A stretch of 64,000 bases of DNA from Solanum dulcamara. Taxonomy: Eukaryota; Streptophyta; Magnoliopsida; Solanales; Solanaceae. Below the pieces are notes generated by a model. It saw only the letters and a program-made list of their open reading frames with translations. It did not search any database and was not told the DNA's origin. The stretch spans positions 57,370,023-57,434,022 of the forward strand of contig NC_077237.1 in assembly GCF_947179165.1 (NCBI RefSeq), given 5' to 3'. Of this stretch, positions 1-10,852 are shown piece by piece. Numbering within the stretch: position 1 is the first letter of the stretch; every line of letters starts with the position of its first letter. The translations under genes were made by a program, and so were the position numbers.

Positions 1-803
1 TTTGAAGTGCCTTGACTTTTTCTTCATCTAAAACAATAATAAAACATAACAATCAATGAACAATGACCTAAAAATACCCAAATTATATGTAAATCCTAAC
101 CATTAGCCAATTTTATTATCATCCTACCAAACTAGGATTTTTCTCACCACTCATAGAGGAAAAACAATCCTCCCCTAAGATAATCACTGTAGATTCTAAG
201 GTCCAAGAATCGAATTACAACTTAGGAGAGTAATTCACTTACCTTTACCGAAGGAATTGGTTGAAAACTATAGAAAATAGCCATCGATTGCTTCTTCTTG
301 TCCGAAGAATCATATAGTAGAGTAAAGGGTGGTTTTGGAACTTTTATCTATTTAATTCGAGACTTGTCCACTATAGCAACCACAAACCCGCTATAGCGGT
401 ATTATTCCATCTATGGCTTCTTGGATGGAGACAGAACCTTGAGAATCTTTTCCCAAGCCTCTATTTCGCAATACACCCTTGAACCTCGATGTTCTAAAAT
501 TATCCATTCACACCAAGTTTGATATTGGAAGTTCTACTCACCCGAATTCACTTTCAAAAGGTCCTAGGGACTCCTTAACATGTTAACTATTAGAAAAACC
601 AACCCACACTTAGATATTAATCTCAAACCAACCCACACGTAGATATTAATCTCAATCCTCACCTAGATTTCCCTAGACCTCACCCCGCTTTGATTTTGTC
701 TAAGACTGGCTTGACTAAAAATTTCTAAGTTACTACACTAAAGTCTTTTTGCCCAAATATTTTCACCATTGGCTTTACCATAAAGATTGGAGGGATTGTT
801 ACA
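1..803 (-). repeat. Partial 3' LTR of a minus-strand Ty3/gypsy element (I1)
   Basis: Read on the minus strand, an LTR-like start (TGTAACAATCCC) lies at 803, just downstream of the integrase C-terminal remnant at 878-1786. That is where the 3' LTR of a Ty3/gypsy element belongs. The LTR runs off the left edge, so its end and any target-site duplication are not visible. A perfect 12-bp palindrome CCGCTATAGCGG lies at 388-399, about 400 bp into the LTR, where U3 signals sit. No open frame here looks coding. The polypurine tract expected at 804-877 is degraded. Confidence 0.6.
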
Positions 804-877
804 ATAGATACCAATTTACTCATCACTCATTCTCGAGTAATCAAGTAAGAAAAATGGATTAAGTAAGAAATAGTAGT

Positions 878-1786
878 CTATGAATCATTAAACAAGTGAG
901 GGTTATCCTGCATGTCCTTCTTAGTTTTCCAAGTGACTTCCTCAATCAGATGATGCTTCCAATGTACCTTTACTGAATAGATCTCTTCAGTTCTCAACTT
1001 CAGAGCATCACGATCAATAATTGTAATTGGTTCCTCTTCATACTGAATATCCTTGTCTAGCAAGACCGAATCCCACTTAATAAGCTAGGTTGTAGAGCCA
1101 ACCTATAAGCCACTGGCCCAACATTGTCAAGGATCTCAAATGGACTAATGTAACAAGGGCTAAGCTTACACTTTTTGCCAAACCTCATGGCTCCTCACCT
1201 TCAAGAGGACTTGCTCACCAACTTGAAATGTCATATCTCTTACTATGTGATCTGAATACTTTTTTTGTCTACTTTGGGCTGCCAAAAGTCTGGCTTGAAT
1301 ACCCCTTACATATTCCTGAGCTTCCCTTATCAAGTAAACTCTCAAAAGTTTTACAATTTCGGCCTCAAACCACTCTATGGGAGATCTACATCCCCTCCCA
1401 TAAAGTTCTTCAAATGGTGCCATATCAATATTAGAATGATAACTATTGTAGTAAGAGAACTCACACAAGGATAAGAACTGATCCCAATGGCCCCTAAAGT
1501 CAATTCCACATGCTCTCAGCATGTCCTCCAATTTTTGAATAATTCTCTCCGACTAAACATCAATCTGTGGATGAAAAGATATATTGAAAATGAGTTGAGT
1601 TTAACTGCAGATGCAACTTACCCTAAAACTTTGAAGTAAACTGAGTACCATAGTCTGAAATGATAGAAAAGAGCGCCTCATGTAGCCTTACTATCTCCTT
1701 GACATAAATCTTCGCTAACTATTGAGAATTATAATCTACTTTGATTGGAAAAAGTAGGTTGTTTTATTCAACCTATCAACAATAGT
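878..1786 (-). pseudogene. Ty3/gypsy integrase C-terminal remnant (I1)
   Basis: Minus-strand remains of the integrase end of a gypsy polyprotein. From 1786 downward, translation in shifting frames gives the core-domain start (TTIVDRLNK), a degraded version of the STAFHPQTDGQSERTIQ stretch near 1540-1610, then an open frame (1531-1166) with MEDMLRACGIDF, WDQFLSLCEFSYYNSYHS, PFEELYGRGCRSP and LLAAQSRQKKYSD. These are typical of the region after the catalytic Glu. The frame at 1063-878 matches the polyprotein tail (YEEEPITIIDRD, LRTEEIYSVKVHW), the chromodomain-like end. Stops and frameshifts separate the parts. It is cut at 1786/1787 by LTR A, so RT, RNase H and gag are missing here. Identity as gypsy integrase is secure; the subfamily is not. 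Confidence 0.85.
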
Positions 1787-3850
1787 TGTCATACTCTAAA
1801 ATTACCTAATTAGAGGGGATTAGGAAAATGTAGAAAAATATTGAAGTCTGCAGAAGTGACCTTTTACGAAAGGAGTTTATAGTTCGTAGAAAGGTTTAAA
1901 AATCGTAAATGCCACATGTGGACTGGATTTCAGAAAGTGAAAATTTATAGGGCCAAGTCTACGAGAGGATTTACAGTACGTACAATGTTATACGAGCCAT
2001 AGACCTGGCCATAAATTAAACTTCAGAAAGTTGAAATTTACCTTGAATGGGATGAAGAGTTGTACGGGGAATGGATGTGTTTACGAATCATAGACTGAAT
2101 CCCTAAATCTTCTGAAATTAAGAGAAATTGCCTAACTTTTATGGATGACCAGTATCAGTCCAATATAGACCGTAGAAAGGGTTGTAGAGTGATCTTCAGA
2201 TTTAAAGATTTTTCCTCCTATCTTCTAAGGAATACTTCACGTATAGTAGAAGGTTAAACGACCCGTAGAAAGTGCCCATATAAATTATTTGACCGTTCCT
2301 TTCTCAGGGGCAATTAGGTCTTTCCCACTCTTTTAATTCCTACTCCATGCCGTTTCTACCCTATTTTGAGGACCTATAATCATTTTGAAGACTCAAACCC
2401 TCCCTATTCACTCTCATTCTCTCAAAACCCTCAAGTCTTCTTTCTTAAGGTGATTCAAGTACTCTTCAAGATTCAAGTCTCCTTTCAAGATTCCAAACTA
2501 GGGTTTTATCAAGGTATATGGAAACTTCATCAATGGGTTCTTATTCACCCAATAAGTCCCAAAGAAACCTCAATTTCCCATGTATGATTCTTACCCAAAT
2601 TTTAAGATTTCATGATTTCTTATGGGTTCTCGGTGGATTTTGATTTTCTCCTCATTAATGATCTTATTATGCATGACTTGATCGTAATCGAATATTTTCA
2701 ATGCTATTTTCATGAATCCATGCTATGTAAGTATTATATGATCATCTTTTACTCTATATTACTATGCATGCATTATGTTATAAAGAATATTATGAATCAA
2801 GGATGCTTTCAGATAAAGTATCAATAATTTATATAATTATCATAATTTAGATGCTTTAATCTAAAGTATCTCTTTGATTATGTTATGTATCATGATTTTA
2901 AGGAGCTACTTTTATTATATTCAGATTCCTCATAAATGATTTAGTATCACCAGATTCTTACTTTTTTATATGGTTATGCATTTTTCCCGTGGAGAGTTTA
3001 CTTAGCACTGAGTGGATCTAGGGATGAAGGCTCACCTGTTAGTGGAGGCATGATACCTTTAGTAGCAATCCCTATGTCATAGAACTACTAGCCACCATAG
3101 GTTTGTCTTGATTGGGCATTAGCTTAGTGAATCTACATTAGCTCATTACTCATGCTTTTGTCAGCATAATGAGCCCTTTTGGTAGGGAAATACAACATAC
3201 TTCATGTTGTAGTTCACATGGTTATATGTCAGGTATCGGTATCTTCCACACCTGTCACACTTATGTTTGATTTTTTAGAATATTGCATGACCTTGTGCTA
3301 TGTTTATAGAATCAGATCATTAGTCTCTTGCTATGTTTACTTGGTCATTGCATTATCTTGTTCTCAGAATTATCATGTTATTATGTCATGTTTATGCATG
3401 TTATCCATACTTAGTACATTCCAAGTATTAACCGCATACTTTTTTGCCTATATTGTTTTACAATATAGGTTCTGATGCTTCTTATCCGGCTTGTGGTTAG
3501 TGTTATCCTAGATTTTTCTCAGTACCTAGTTGGTGAGTTTATATGATCCAAGGATGATTCTCTCTTTTGATTTTCAGCATGTTCTTTCAGTTTCATACTT
3601 AAGAGTTCCCTAGGGACATGTCATAGCAACTCACTTATATTTAGATGTTTTCAGACAATCAGATTAGAGTTTAGCATATGTGTTGATGTATTCAACTTTC
3701 TTTATTATGTGATATTGTCATTTGAGACTTTATTCTGCTTTTCGAGTTATTCTAATTATGTATATTATCTTATTATTATGCTAGGCAATGTGGTTAGCTT
3801 GGGGTTCTAGGCAATATGTCACGTCTTAGGGGTAGTATTAGATCGTGACA
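1787..3850 (+). repeat. LTR A (5' LTR of a plus-strand Ty3/gypsy element)
   Basis: About 2.06 kb starting TGTCATACTC and ending GATCGTGACA, followed directly by a degraded tRNA-Met-type primer-binding site and gag, so this is a 5' LTR. Its first 500 bp contain repeated CGTAGAAAGG/TTACGA-type words with partial dyad symmetry (1860-2290), as expected for U3. A pyrimidine-rich leader-like stretch lies near 2380-2480. Open frames inside it (for example 2366-2587 and 3179-3475) match no protein I recognise and are taken as chance. It directly abuts the older integrase remnant at 1786. Confidence 0.75.
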
Positions 3851-3867
3851 AAGTTGGGATTCAAACC
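3851..3867 (+). other. Degenerate primer-binding site of element A
   Basis: The bases after the GTGACA end of LTR A (AAGTTGGGATTCAAACC) fit, with several mismatches, the initiator tRNA-Met primer site TTGGTATCAGAGC that is intact in elements C and F1 of this window. Confidence 0.5.
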
Positions 3868-4067
3868 ATTATGTTCAAGTGTCTTAGGGTGTCTGAAAGC
3901 TGCATTAAGTAGAATTTTATTCATAGATATGAAGTGTGCCATATTTATGAATGAGAGGCTATGAGACATTTATGAAATACTTCACTTCTTCCATACTCTT
4001 AGTCGTGTAATAGAATTTGACTTTATAAAGTTTCCTTCTAACTCATTCTCTATACGTATTTAGATTC

Positions 4068-5042
4068 ATACCTCCAAGAAGAGATCTTTTGAGAAGGAAT
4101 CAAAATGTAGAGCAAGAAACACCTACGACTCTAGTTGCTCCTTTGGGCAAGCATGTCACTCATGCCAAGTTTAGGGTTGCTTTCCAAGTGTCAGGCCAAT
4201 ACATGACATCTTAGGCCAATAGTGAGGTTGTATCTCACATTAGCCCAAATGTGGGTATGGAGATAACTAGAGTCTAGAACTTCAATCTGATGAAACCTCC
4301 AAAATTCCATGGTTCTAAGGTGGGTGAGGATCCATAAGAGTTTTTTGACAGTATTTAAAAGATTATTGAGATCATATATGTTACCTTGGTTGAGAATTTT
4401 GAGCTAGCCACTTATCAATTGAAGGGAGTGGCTCAAATTTGGTTCACGCAATAGAAAGAGGAAAGGGCTATTATGCAGGTCCATTGAATTGGGACAAGTT
4501 CAAAGGTTCTTTTTTAGATCAAGTTTTTCCTCTTGAAATGAGAGAGGAAAAGGTACAAGAATTCATTAACTTGAGGCAAGACAACATGAGTGTGAAAGAA
4601 TATGCTAGGAAATTCACTCAACTCTCCAAGTATGCTTCAATCATGGTGGCCGATTCTAGGGCCCATTAAGTAAGTTCATTTTCGGTGTTCGAAGACTGTT
4701 GTAAAGGAATGTAGAATGGCTATATTGATCAAAGAAATATTTTTAGGTTGACGACTCATTCTCAATAGAATGAGGAAGAGAAGATAATAGAGAATGCTAG
4801 GGAGACTAAGAGGGTTCAGACCGATAGTGGTAACTACTCTCATCAGAGATCCGATGGTGGTGGTCGTTCTCGGTTTTGCAAGAAGTATTCAGGCCCAGAT
4901 CCATCTTTGACTAGTGCTTCGGTGCTTAAGTATAACAAGGATAGGGTGCCAAACCCTAAGGAATAGGGTAATATTTCTAATGGATGCTCCTTCTCTGCAT
5001 ATCAGAAGTGTGGAAGATCCATCCGGGAGAGTTTTTGGCCGA
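4068..5042 (+). pseudogene. gag remnant of element A
   Basis: Capsid-type gag of a Ty3/gypsy element. The expected start reads ATA CCT CCA AGA AGA at 4068, so the initiator ATG is lost. Recognisable pieces follow: MKPPKFHGSKV near 4290, LATYQLKGVAQIW near 4410, and an open stretch at 4439-4669 with EEKVQEFINLRQDNMSVKEYARKFTQLSKYA, the conserved capsid C-terminal segment (quoted here in two parts: EEKVQEFINLRQ and MSVKEYARKFTQLSKYA). A degraded zinc-knuckle region (AYQKCGRSI) is near 5000. Several in-frame stops make it dead. It resembles the minus-strand gag of element D at 23579-24210. It is cut at 5042/5043 by LTR B1, and the continuation toward protease is missing. Confidence 0.85.
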
Positions 5043-8000
5043 TACTTGGAGGTATTACGTACTTAATCTACTCGAGTGCCTGTTGAGACTAAGTAGCAAG
5101 GAATACATAGGCTCTTAAAGTGCGATGAAATTATGAACCCACGGAAGAGAAATAAGGAAACGACGCACCTACTTGAAGCAAGTAGGTGACTCACCTACTT
5201 GACACATGGCAGCACATGATAGGTACATATGGCATCACATGAAAGTGACACATGGCAGCAGGTGACACATCATGGGGTGGACCCCACCTTCCACGTGGCA
5301 ACCATGGATTGGTTGCATAATTGAGGTGTCTTCCTAAGGGTGTGACACGTGTCACCCTTAGGGGATGACATGTGTCACTCTCCAAAAAGATATATATCTA
5401 TGTATGGATGAATATTAAGTCATTTTAGCCAAAATCTTGAACAACAAATAGAGAGAAAGAGAGCTCACAACAGCAGCCACAAATTGGAGGAAATTAAGGT
5501 AAGTTCTTCACTTTTCTTTCATGAATTAATTATCTAAAGTGTTCCTTAACTACGTGGAGGTGTATATATGTATATTACGAAGCCTACGGAACCATATTTT
5601 CAGTTCTACACTTGGAAAACTAAGAGAAGCTTAAAGAGAAAATGCTAGGGAACAGACCCATTGTTGAATTAAACTGCTGTTAGTAAAACGCGTATAACTC
5701 CTTGTGTGAGGCTTCGTTTTAAGTGATTCAAGATGTTTTGGAAATATATTTCATAGGGATATAAATTTCATTTAGACTCTACAACCCAGTTTTGCTTTTC
5801 TCTTCTCGAAAAATGGTGGTGAAGCATGGGGGAGCTGTTGCCTAGATTTGGTTTTGGAAATCCTACACGGACAGCTGTGAGTATTTTGGTCATATATTTT
5901 CGTACAAAATTTCTGTAGGGGTAATTTAAAATTTTTTCCGACCTTGATACACATGTCTATAACTATAATTGAGGCCACAAATACTGATTCCCTCAATTAC
6001 CCCTCCGAAACTAAGCGACAATATAAGACAGTGGGCTGTCTAGATTTCACGTTTTAGATAGTTTTGGCGAGTTTGACAAGTTTAACGTAAGGTAAGGCCT
6101 TTCCTTTTATATTGGAGTTTATGGTGCTTTTATAGAGGGTATTATACATTGTGTAAGTGGCTGGAAATGTGAAAATATGATAGATATGTTTGACGCCCGA
6201 AATAAGCTAAATTGGAGTGGCTAGAAGTGAATTGTCGTCGAAATAAAGTGTCGTTCTTGTAAGTTGTTGCTGCAGGGATGTAATGTATTGTTGCAGGGCC
6301 TAAATGCGTTCTAAAAGGGGTGTGGATGCTTCTGGTTGCAGCCACACGACCCCTCGTTGCGTATAATGAAAGGCGTTACAAAATAAAGGCTAGACGCCCT
6401 ATTGTGCTACAGTATTTTTGAATAAGTCGTTTGGAGTTTATATTGTATATTGTTGGTGTGAATTACTGCAGGTTGTTGTTGTTGGTTGGATGTAGGTCTT
6501 AGGGACCTAATTGGAAATTTGGATAGGGCACATTATAGGGGAGGTGCTGCCCAATTTTCATCGACGCCTTAGCGAATAACAGAACTAGTCGGGAAAACCA
6601 CTAAGGAAAGAGATTCCATTAATACTAAGATGTAACCTAGGGTGCTGGAAAGTAAAAGGGGTTGATATTCATAATACTTTCATGTTGAATAGGTTCAAAG
6701 GATGGCGAGGTGAACAGGATAAGGTATAACTCAGACAAGGTATGTGAAGCTTTCTTTTGGCGTGTTTTTGGAATAAGTATGTAGAGCTATTCTGCTTTTC
6801 TTTGGGCATGTCTTAGAGATAAGTTATAAATGATATGTATATGATATTTGGGATTCAATCCATTCGTAAAGCCCTGAGTATGAGTCGAGACTCTTGTTTA
6901 CTTCTTGATATTAGAACTTCTGCAATAGCTGAGTCATTGCCCTTTACTCTTTTATGTGATGAAAACTAGTACATGTAAAGCCTATTTCTTCTTTCCTTTA
7001 GAATGGCTTAATTTTAAGTGAAATGGTATATGATATAGGTTTAGAGGTAATTCCATTTATGAGCTTTGATTGTAATTCGTGACTTATAGTCACTCTTGAA
7101 CATTAAGAGTCTGAAAGTAGTCAAACTACTATTCTCGAGCCTGCTATATAATGAATAGTAAGTAGAGGTACCAACTCCTCTTTTTAGAGGCTCTGAAATG
7201 GTAAATGCCATTGATTACATGATTTGAGTCTTTGACTAGATAAATTGTGTTTCTAATTGCGTAGACTATATTTCTGATTGCATAAATTATGTGGCATTAT
7301 TCTGATGCATGTTTGTGATCCCTGAAGCCCCAACTGATGTAAGCCCTAATGAAATCTAAAGGGATACCTCGGATAATTACTCCCCTAGTCTTAAGGTGAT
7401 GGTTCACTTGACTGTTTCATCGAGTCTCAGATAATGACTTAGTTGCATATGGTTTCTGACTACTCTACTCATGCATACTGTAACCCATCCTTCCTCGAGT
7501 CCCACGATGGGCCGGGAACATTATCATGCACAGTATTACTACTTCTTTCACCGCATCCCGGGCCAGATGTGTATAGTTCCATGCACGAGGAGATGATGCC
7601 GTACGTAAGGTATGATATATGTTATATGTTATGACGATACGATTATTCACCGAGTCCTGGGCCGGCTATAATATGATAGTATATGTGGTGAAATAAGGAA
7701 GGAACACCGAGTCCCTCCTTAGAGGGCCAGGTACGTATGTATATTATGATGGTACGCTATAGACGTACACCACTCCATTCACCGAGTCTCTCACTAAAGG
7801 GTCCGGATACTTTATGTAGGCATGCATATGAGATTAGAGTGATACATTTGCGACCCCGAGCCCCGTAGTGAACCGGATGTAATACGATGACATACATGAT
7901 AAGATTGTACCATATACGATGATATGATACCGTATACAATGATATGATGAAATGAAATACATGATGATACGATGACATGTGAATATGAGAAAATGATTAT

Positions 8001-8677
8001 GTCACCGAGTTCACTAGAGGGCCAGGCATAACATATGATGATGTGTATAATTTACGTGTCCTAAGGTGCAGGTACAGTAATTTGTTAAGTTGTTATACTT
8101 TTCCCCTGCATCCCTATTTCAGTTATGGTCTCAGTTACAATGTGTTATGCTTTACATACTCAGTACATATATCGTACTGACCCCCTTGCCTCGGGGAGCT
8201 GTGTTTCATGCCCACAGGTACAAATGTTCATTCTGGAGATCCGTCAGCTTAGGAGTTCCTCTCAGCTATGTCGGAAGAGCTTCACTATTCTGGAGCCTAA
8301 TTTTTGATACTGGTCACTAAATGTATATATATTTGTACATTCAGGGGTACGGCGGGGGCCCTGTCCCGCCATATGTTACTGTTGCAATTCCTAAAGGTCT
8401 GTAGATATATGAATGTGGGTTGTTTATAAGTTGTTTCAACTGTGCCTATACGACATGTTATAAATATGTTTATGTTATAGCAGCCTCGTCGGTGCGTGCC
8501 CTTTCATGATATGATATGAATGAAAGAGGCTGTAGGTACATGCAAAAGTTTTAAACTATTGAGGTTTTTGTGTATAGTATCACCTCACACATGGTTCAAC
8601 TTAAGTGTAGCTGATAAATACGCATAAGAGGGTCCAGGTCAGACCCCAGGCGCGACCTACGGGGTTGGGTCGTGACA
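5043..8677 (+). repeat. Solo LTR of family B, 5'-truncated (B1)
   Basis: From ACTTGGAGGTATTACG onward this stretch is collinear with solo LTR B2 (18536-22045), starting about 250 bp inside it, and it ends at the same place (GGGTTGGGTCGTGACA at 8677). It sits between gag A and protease A of one element, so it is an insertion. Shared landmarks are a U3 block with CACATGGCA and CACGTG words (5190-5380), a TATA-like TATATATCTA (5391-5400), and hairpin-like CCGAGTCCC...GGGCCGG repeats (about 7480-8040). No target-site duplication is visible because the left end is lost. Open frames inside (for example 7443-7634 and 8090-8320) lack protein similarity. Confidence 0.8.
5190..5400 (+). promoter_or_regulatory. 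Putative U3 promoter of LTR B1: G-box/E-box cluster and TATA
   Basis: The block contains several CACATGGCA-type words and the perfect 14-bp palindrome GTGACACGTGTCAC at 5342-5355 with a central CACGTG. It is followed about 35 bp later by TATATATCTA at 5391-5400. The same order occurs in B2. CACGTG is the plant G-box/ABRE core bound by bZIP and bHLH factors. A promoter role is inferred from position only. Confidence 0.45.
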
Positions 8678-10600
8678 CAATCTCTACTTAGTTTATGACT
8701 CTATTTTAGCTAAACGAGTATACAAAATTGCCCGATCTCAGTTTTTTAGAAAATCACCTCAGTTGATCTAGTAGAGTTAGACACGCTTGATTTTGATGTC
8801 ATTCATGACATGGTTTGGCTACATGTTTGTTATGCTTCCATCGATTGTAGAACATAAGTCATAAAGTTTTAGTTTTCTTATAAGCTAATCATTAAGGTTG
8901 GTTTGTTTCTTACCTTAAGGACAAAAATATTATTTCCAAAGGTAGTATTTATCATGTAGTTTGGGTTAAGGATACTAGTTCTGAAACCCCAACTCTTCAA
9001 TCCATTTTTGTTGTGAATGAATTTCCAGAAATGTTTCCTAAAGATCTTCCTAGAGTTTCTCCCGAAAAAGAAATTGACTTTGGCATAAATCTTCTTTCGG
9101 ATATCTAACCTATCTCTATCTCTCTTTACAGGATGGCTCCAGCCAAGCCTAAGGAGTTGAAAGAAAAATTATAGGACCTTCTAGATAAAAGGTTTTTTCA
9201 TGCCCAACTTTTCTCCATAGGGTGGTCCAGAGCTCTTTGTTCATAAAAAAGATAGTTCTCTCAAAGTGCACTTTGATTACTGATAGTTAATCAAGAACAT
9301 ATTCAAGAATAAATATCCTATCCATAGGATTGATGACTTGTTTGATAAGCTTTAGAGTGCTAGCTTCTTCTCAATCATAGACCTCAAATCAGGCTATCAC
9401 CAGATCAGATGTAAAGAGTGTGACATTTCAAAGAAAATTTCATAGATGAATAGGGTGTTTAAACAATATTTGGATATGTATAATTTTCCAACAAGTTAAA
9501 GTTGAGCATCAAAATCCAGACGGTATTGCTTAGAACAATGATATTCCTACTTAGAAATGGGAATATTTGAATACAAACTTCATCACAGGTTAGCCTCGTA
9601 CGTGTTGATAGTTTTTGATTCTATATGGGTGATTATAGATTGGATGACTAAGTCGACACTTTTCCTTCCAGTTAAGACGTCATATTCAGTCAAGGATTAT
9701 GCTAGGCTTTACATCTGAGAGATGATAAAGTTGCATGATGTTCCATTATCCATCATTTTGGAAAGAGGTACTCTAGTTAAATCTCACTTTTGGAGATCGT
9801 TTCAGAAAAGTCTTGATACTCATGTTAAGCTTAGTACAACTTTTCATCCACAGACTTATTGTCAGGCCGAAAGGACTAGTAAGACTTTGGAGGATATGTT
9901 GTGAGCTTGTGTGAGTGATTGTAAATGTAATTGGGATGATCATTTGCCTCTGATTAAGTTTTCTTATATTAATAGCTACCACTCAAGTATTCAGATAGAT
10001 CCATTTGAGGCACTCTATGGTAGGAGGTATAGGGGGGCTTGAGGTTGGTGAAGTGGCTGTTATAGGGCCTGAGTCAGTTCATGAGGCTAAGGAGAAATTA
10101 CGAATAATTAGAGAAAGGTGGAGAACTGCCCAGAGAAGGCAGGAATCCTATGCTGATGTGAGGAGAAGAGAGTTTGAATTTGAAATTGATGATTGAGTTT
10201 ATTTAAAAATCTCACCTATAAAGGTGTGATGAGATTTGGTAAGAAAAGGAAGCTCAGTCTTAGAAATATTATCCGTTCTCAAATTTTGAGGTATTTTGTG
10301 TAGGTGTCCTATGAGTTGGATTTGCCATCAGAGTTAGAATCAGTGCATCCAGTGTTTCATATATCCTCATTGAAGAAGTGCATTAGTGATACGACATCAG
10401 TTGTTCCTTTAAAGTGTGTTGGTGTAAAGGAAAGTCTTTCTTACAAGGTCCAACCGAGATTCTAGACTGCCAGCTTCGTAAGTTAAGGAATACGGAAGTT
10501 GCTTTAGTAAAAGTACTATGGAGGAATCATATAGTTGAGGATGCTCTTGGGAGGTCGAAGACGATATGATGTCCAAGTATCCCTATATATTTCCTTCTAG
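8678..10600 (+). pseudogene. Protease-RT-integrase remnant of element A (internally deleted)
   Basis: Continuation of a gypsy pol after B1. The protease C-terminal region shows DSILAKRVYKIA and a decayed LDFDVILGMDWLHACYASIDC (here LMSFMTWFGY in the shifted frame) at 8690-8840. The RT start has an FLK-type PEMFPKDLP segment near 9020-9060, then YRMAPAKPKELK, KYPIHRIDDLFDKL and IIDLKSGYHQI up to about 9430. Near 9480 the text jumps to integrase (QVKVEHQNPDGIA), so the RT active-site half and RNase H are deleted. The integrase core follows: open frame 9722-9904 with MIKLHDVPLSIILERGT, FWRSFQKSLDTH and TTFHPQTYCQAERTSKTLEDML, then 10005-10196 and the tail to about 10560. Many stops and frameshifts are present. 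Confidence 0.85.
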
Positions 10601-10852
10601 TTTAGTGTCAGTGTGAGATATTACTTCTTCCTATGTACTCGTTGAGTTCATGCATTTAAGCTATTCTCATCTTTTCCTATGCATGCATGTTCATGAATCA
10701 TTATTAATCTTCATGTTTTAGCTCAGAGTCAGTCAGTCCTTCAGCTTATGTGTTTCTACATTCATGTTGGGTTGTAGATCCTTCCCTACTCTTTTCATGC
10801 CATGTTGAACTTCATTAGAGGAAGAATGTTCCCAATAGGGAGATAGTGTAAT
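10601..10852 (+). other. 3' untranslated stretch and polypurine tract before LTR C
   Basis: Non-coding 250 bp between the end of integrase and LTR C. The last part (GAGGAAGAATG, then AATAGGGAGATAGTG at about 10835-10849) has the purine-rich make-up of the polypurine tract that primes plus-strand synthesis next to a 3' LTR. Confidence 0.55.

Noticed and set aside
7380..8060. Regularly spaced repeats that might be taken for a CRISPR-like array
   Set aside because: Units are degenerate, spacing is irregular and the same units occur in many LTRs; this is a plant LTR repeat, not a CRISPR.
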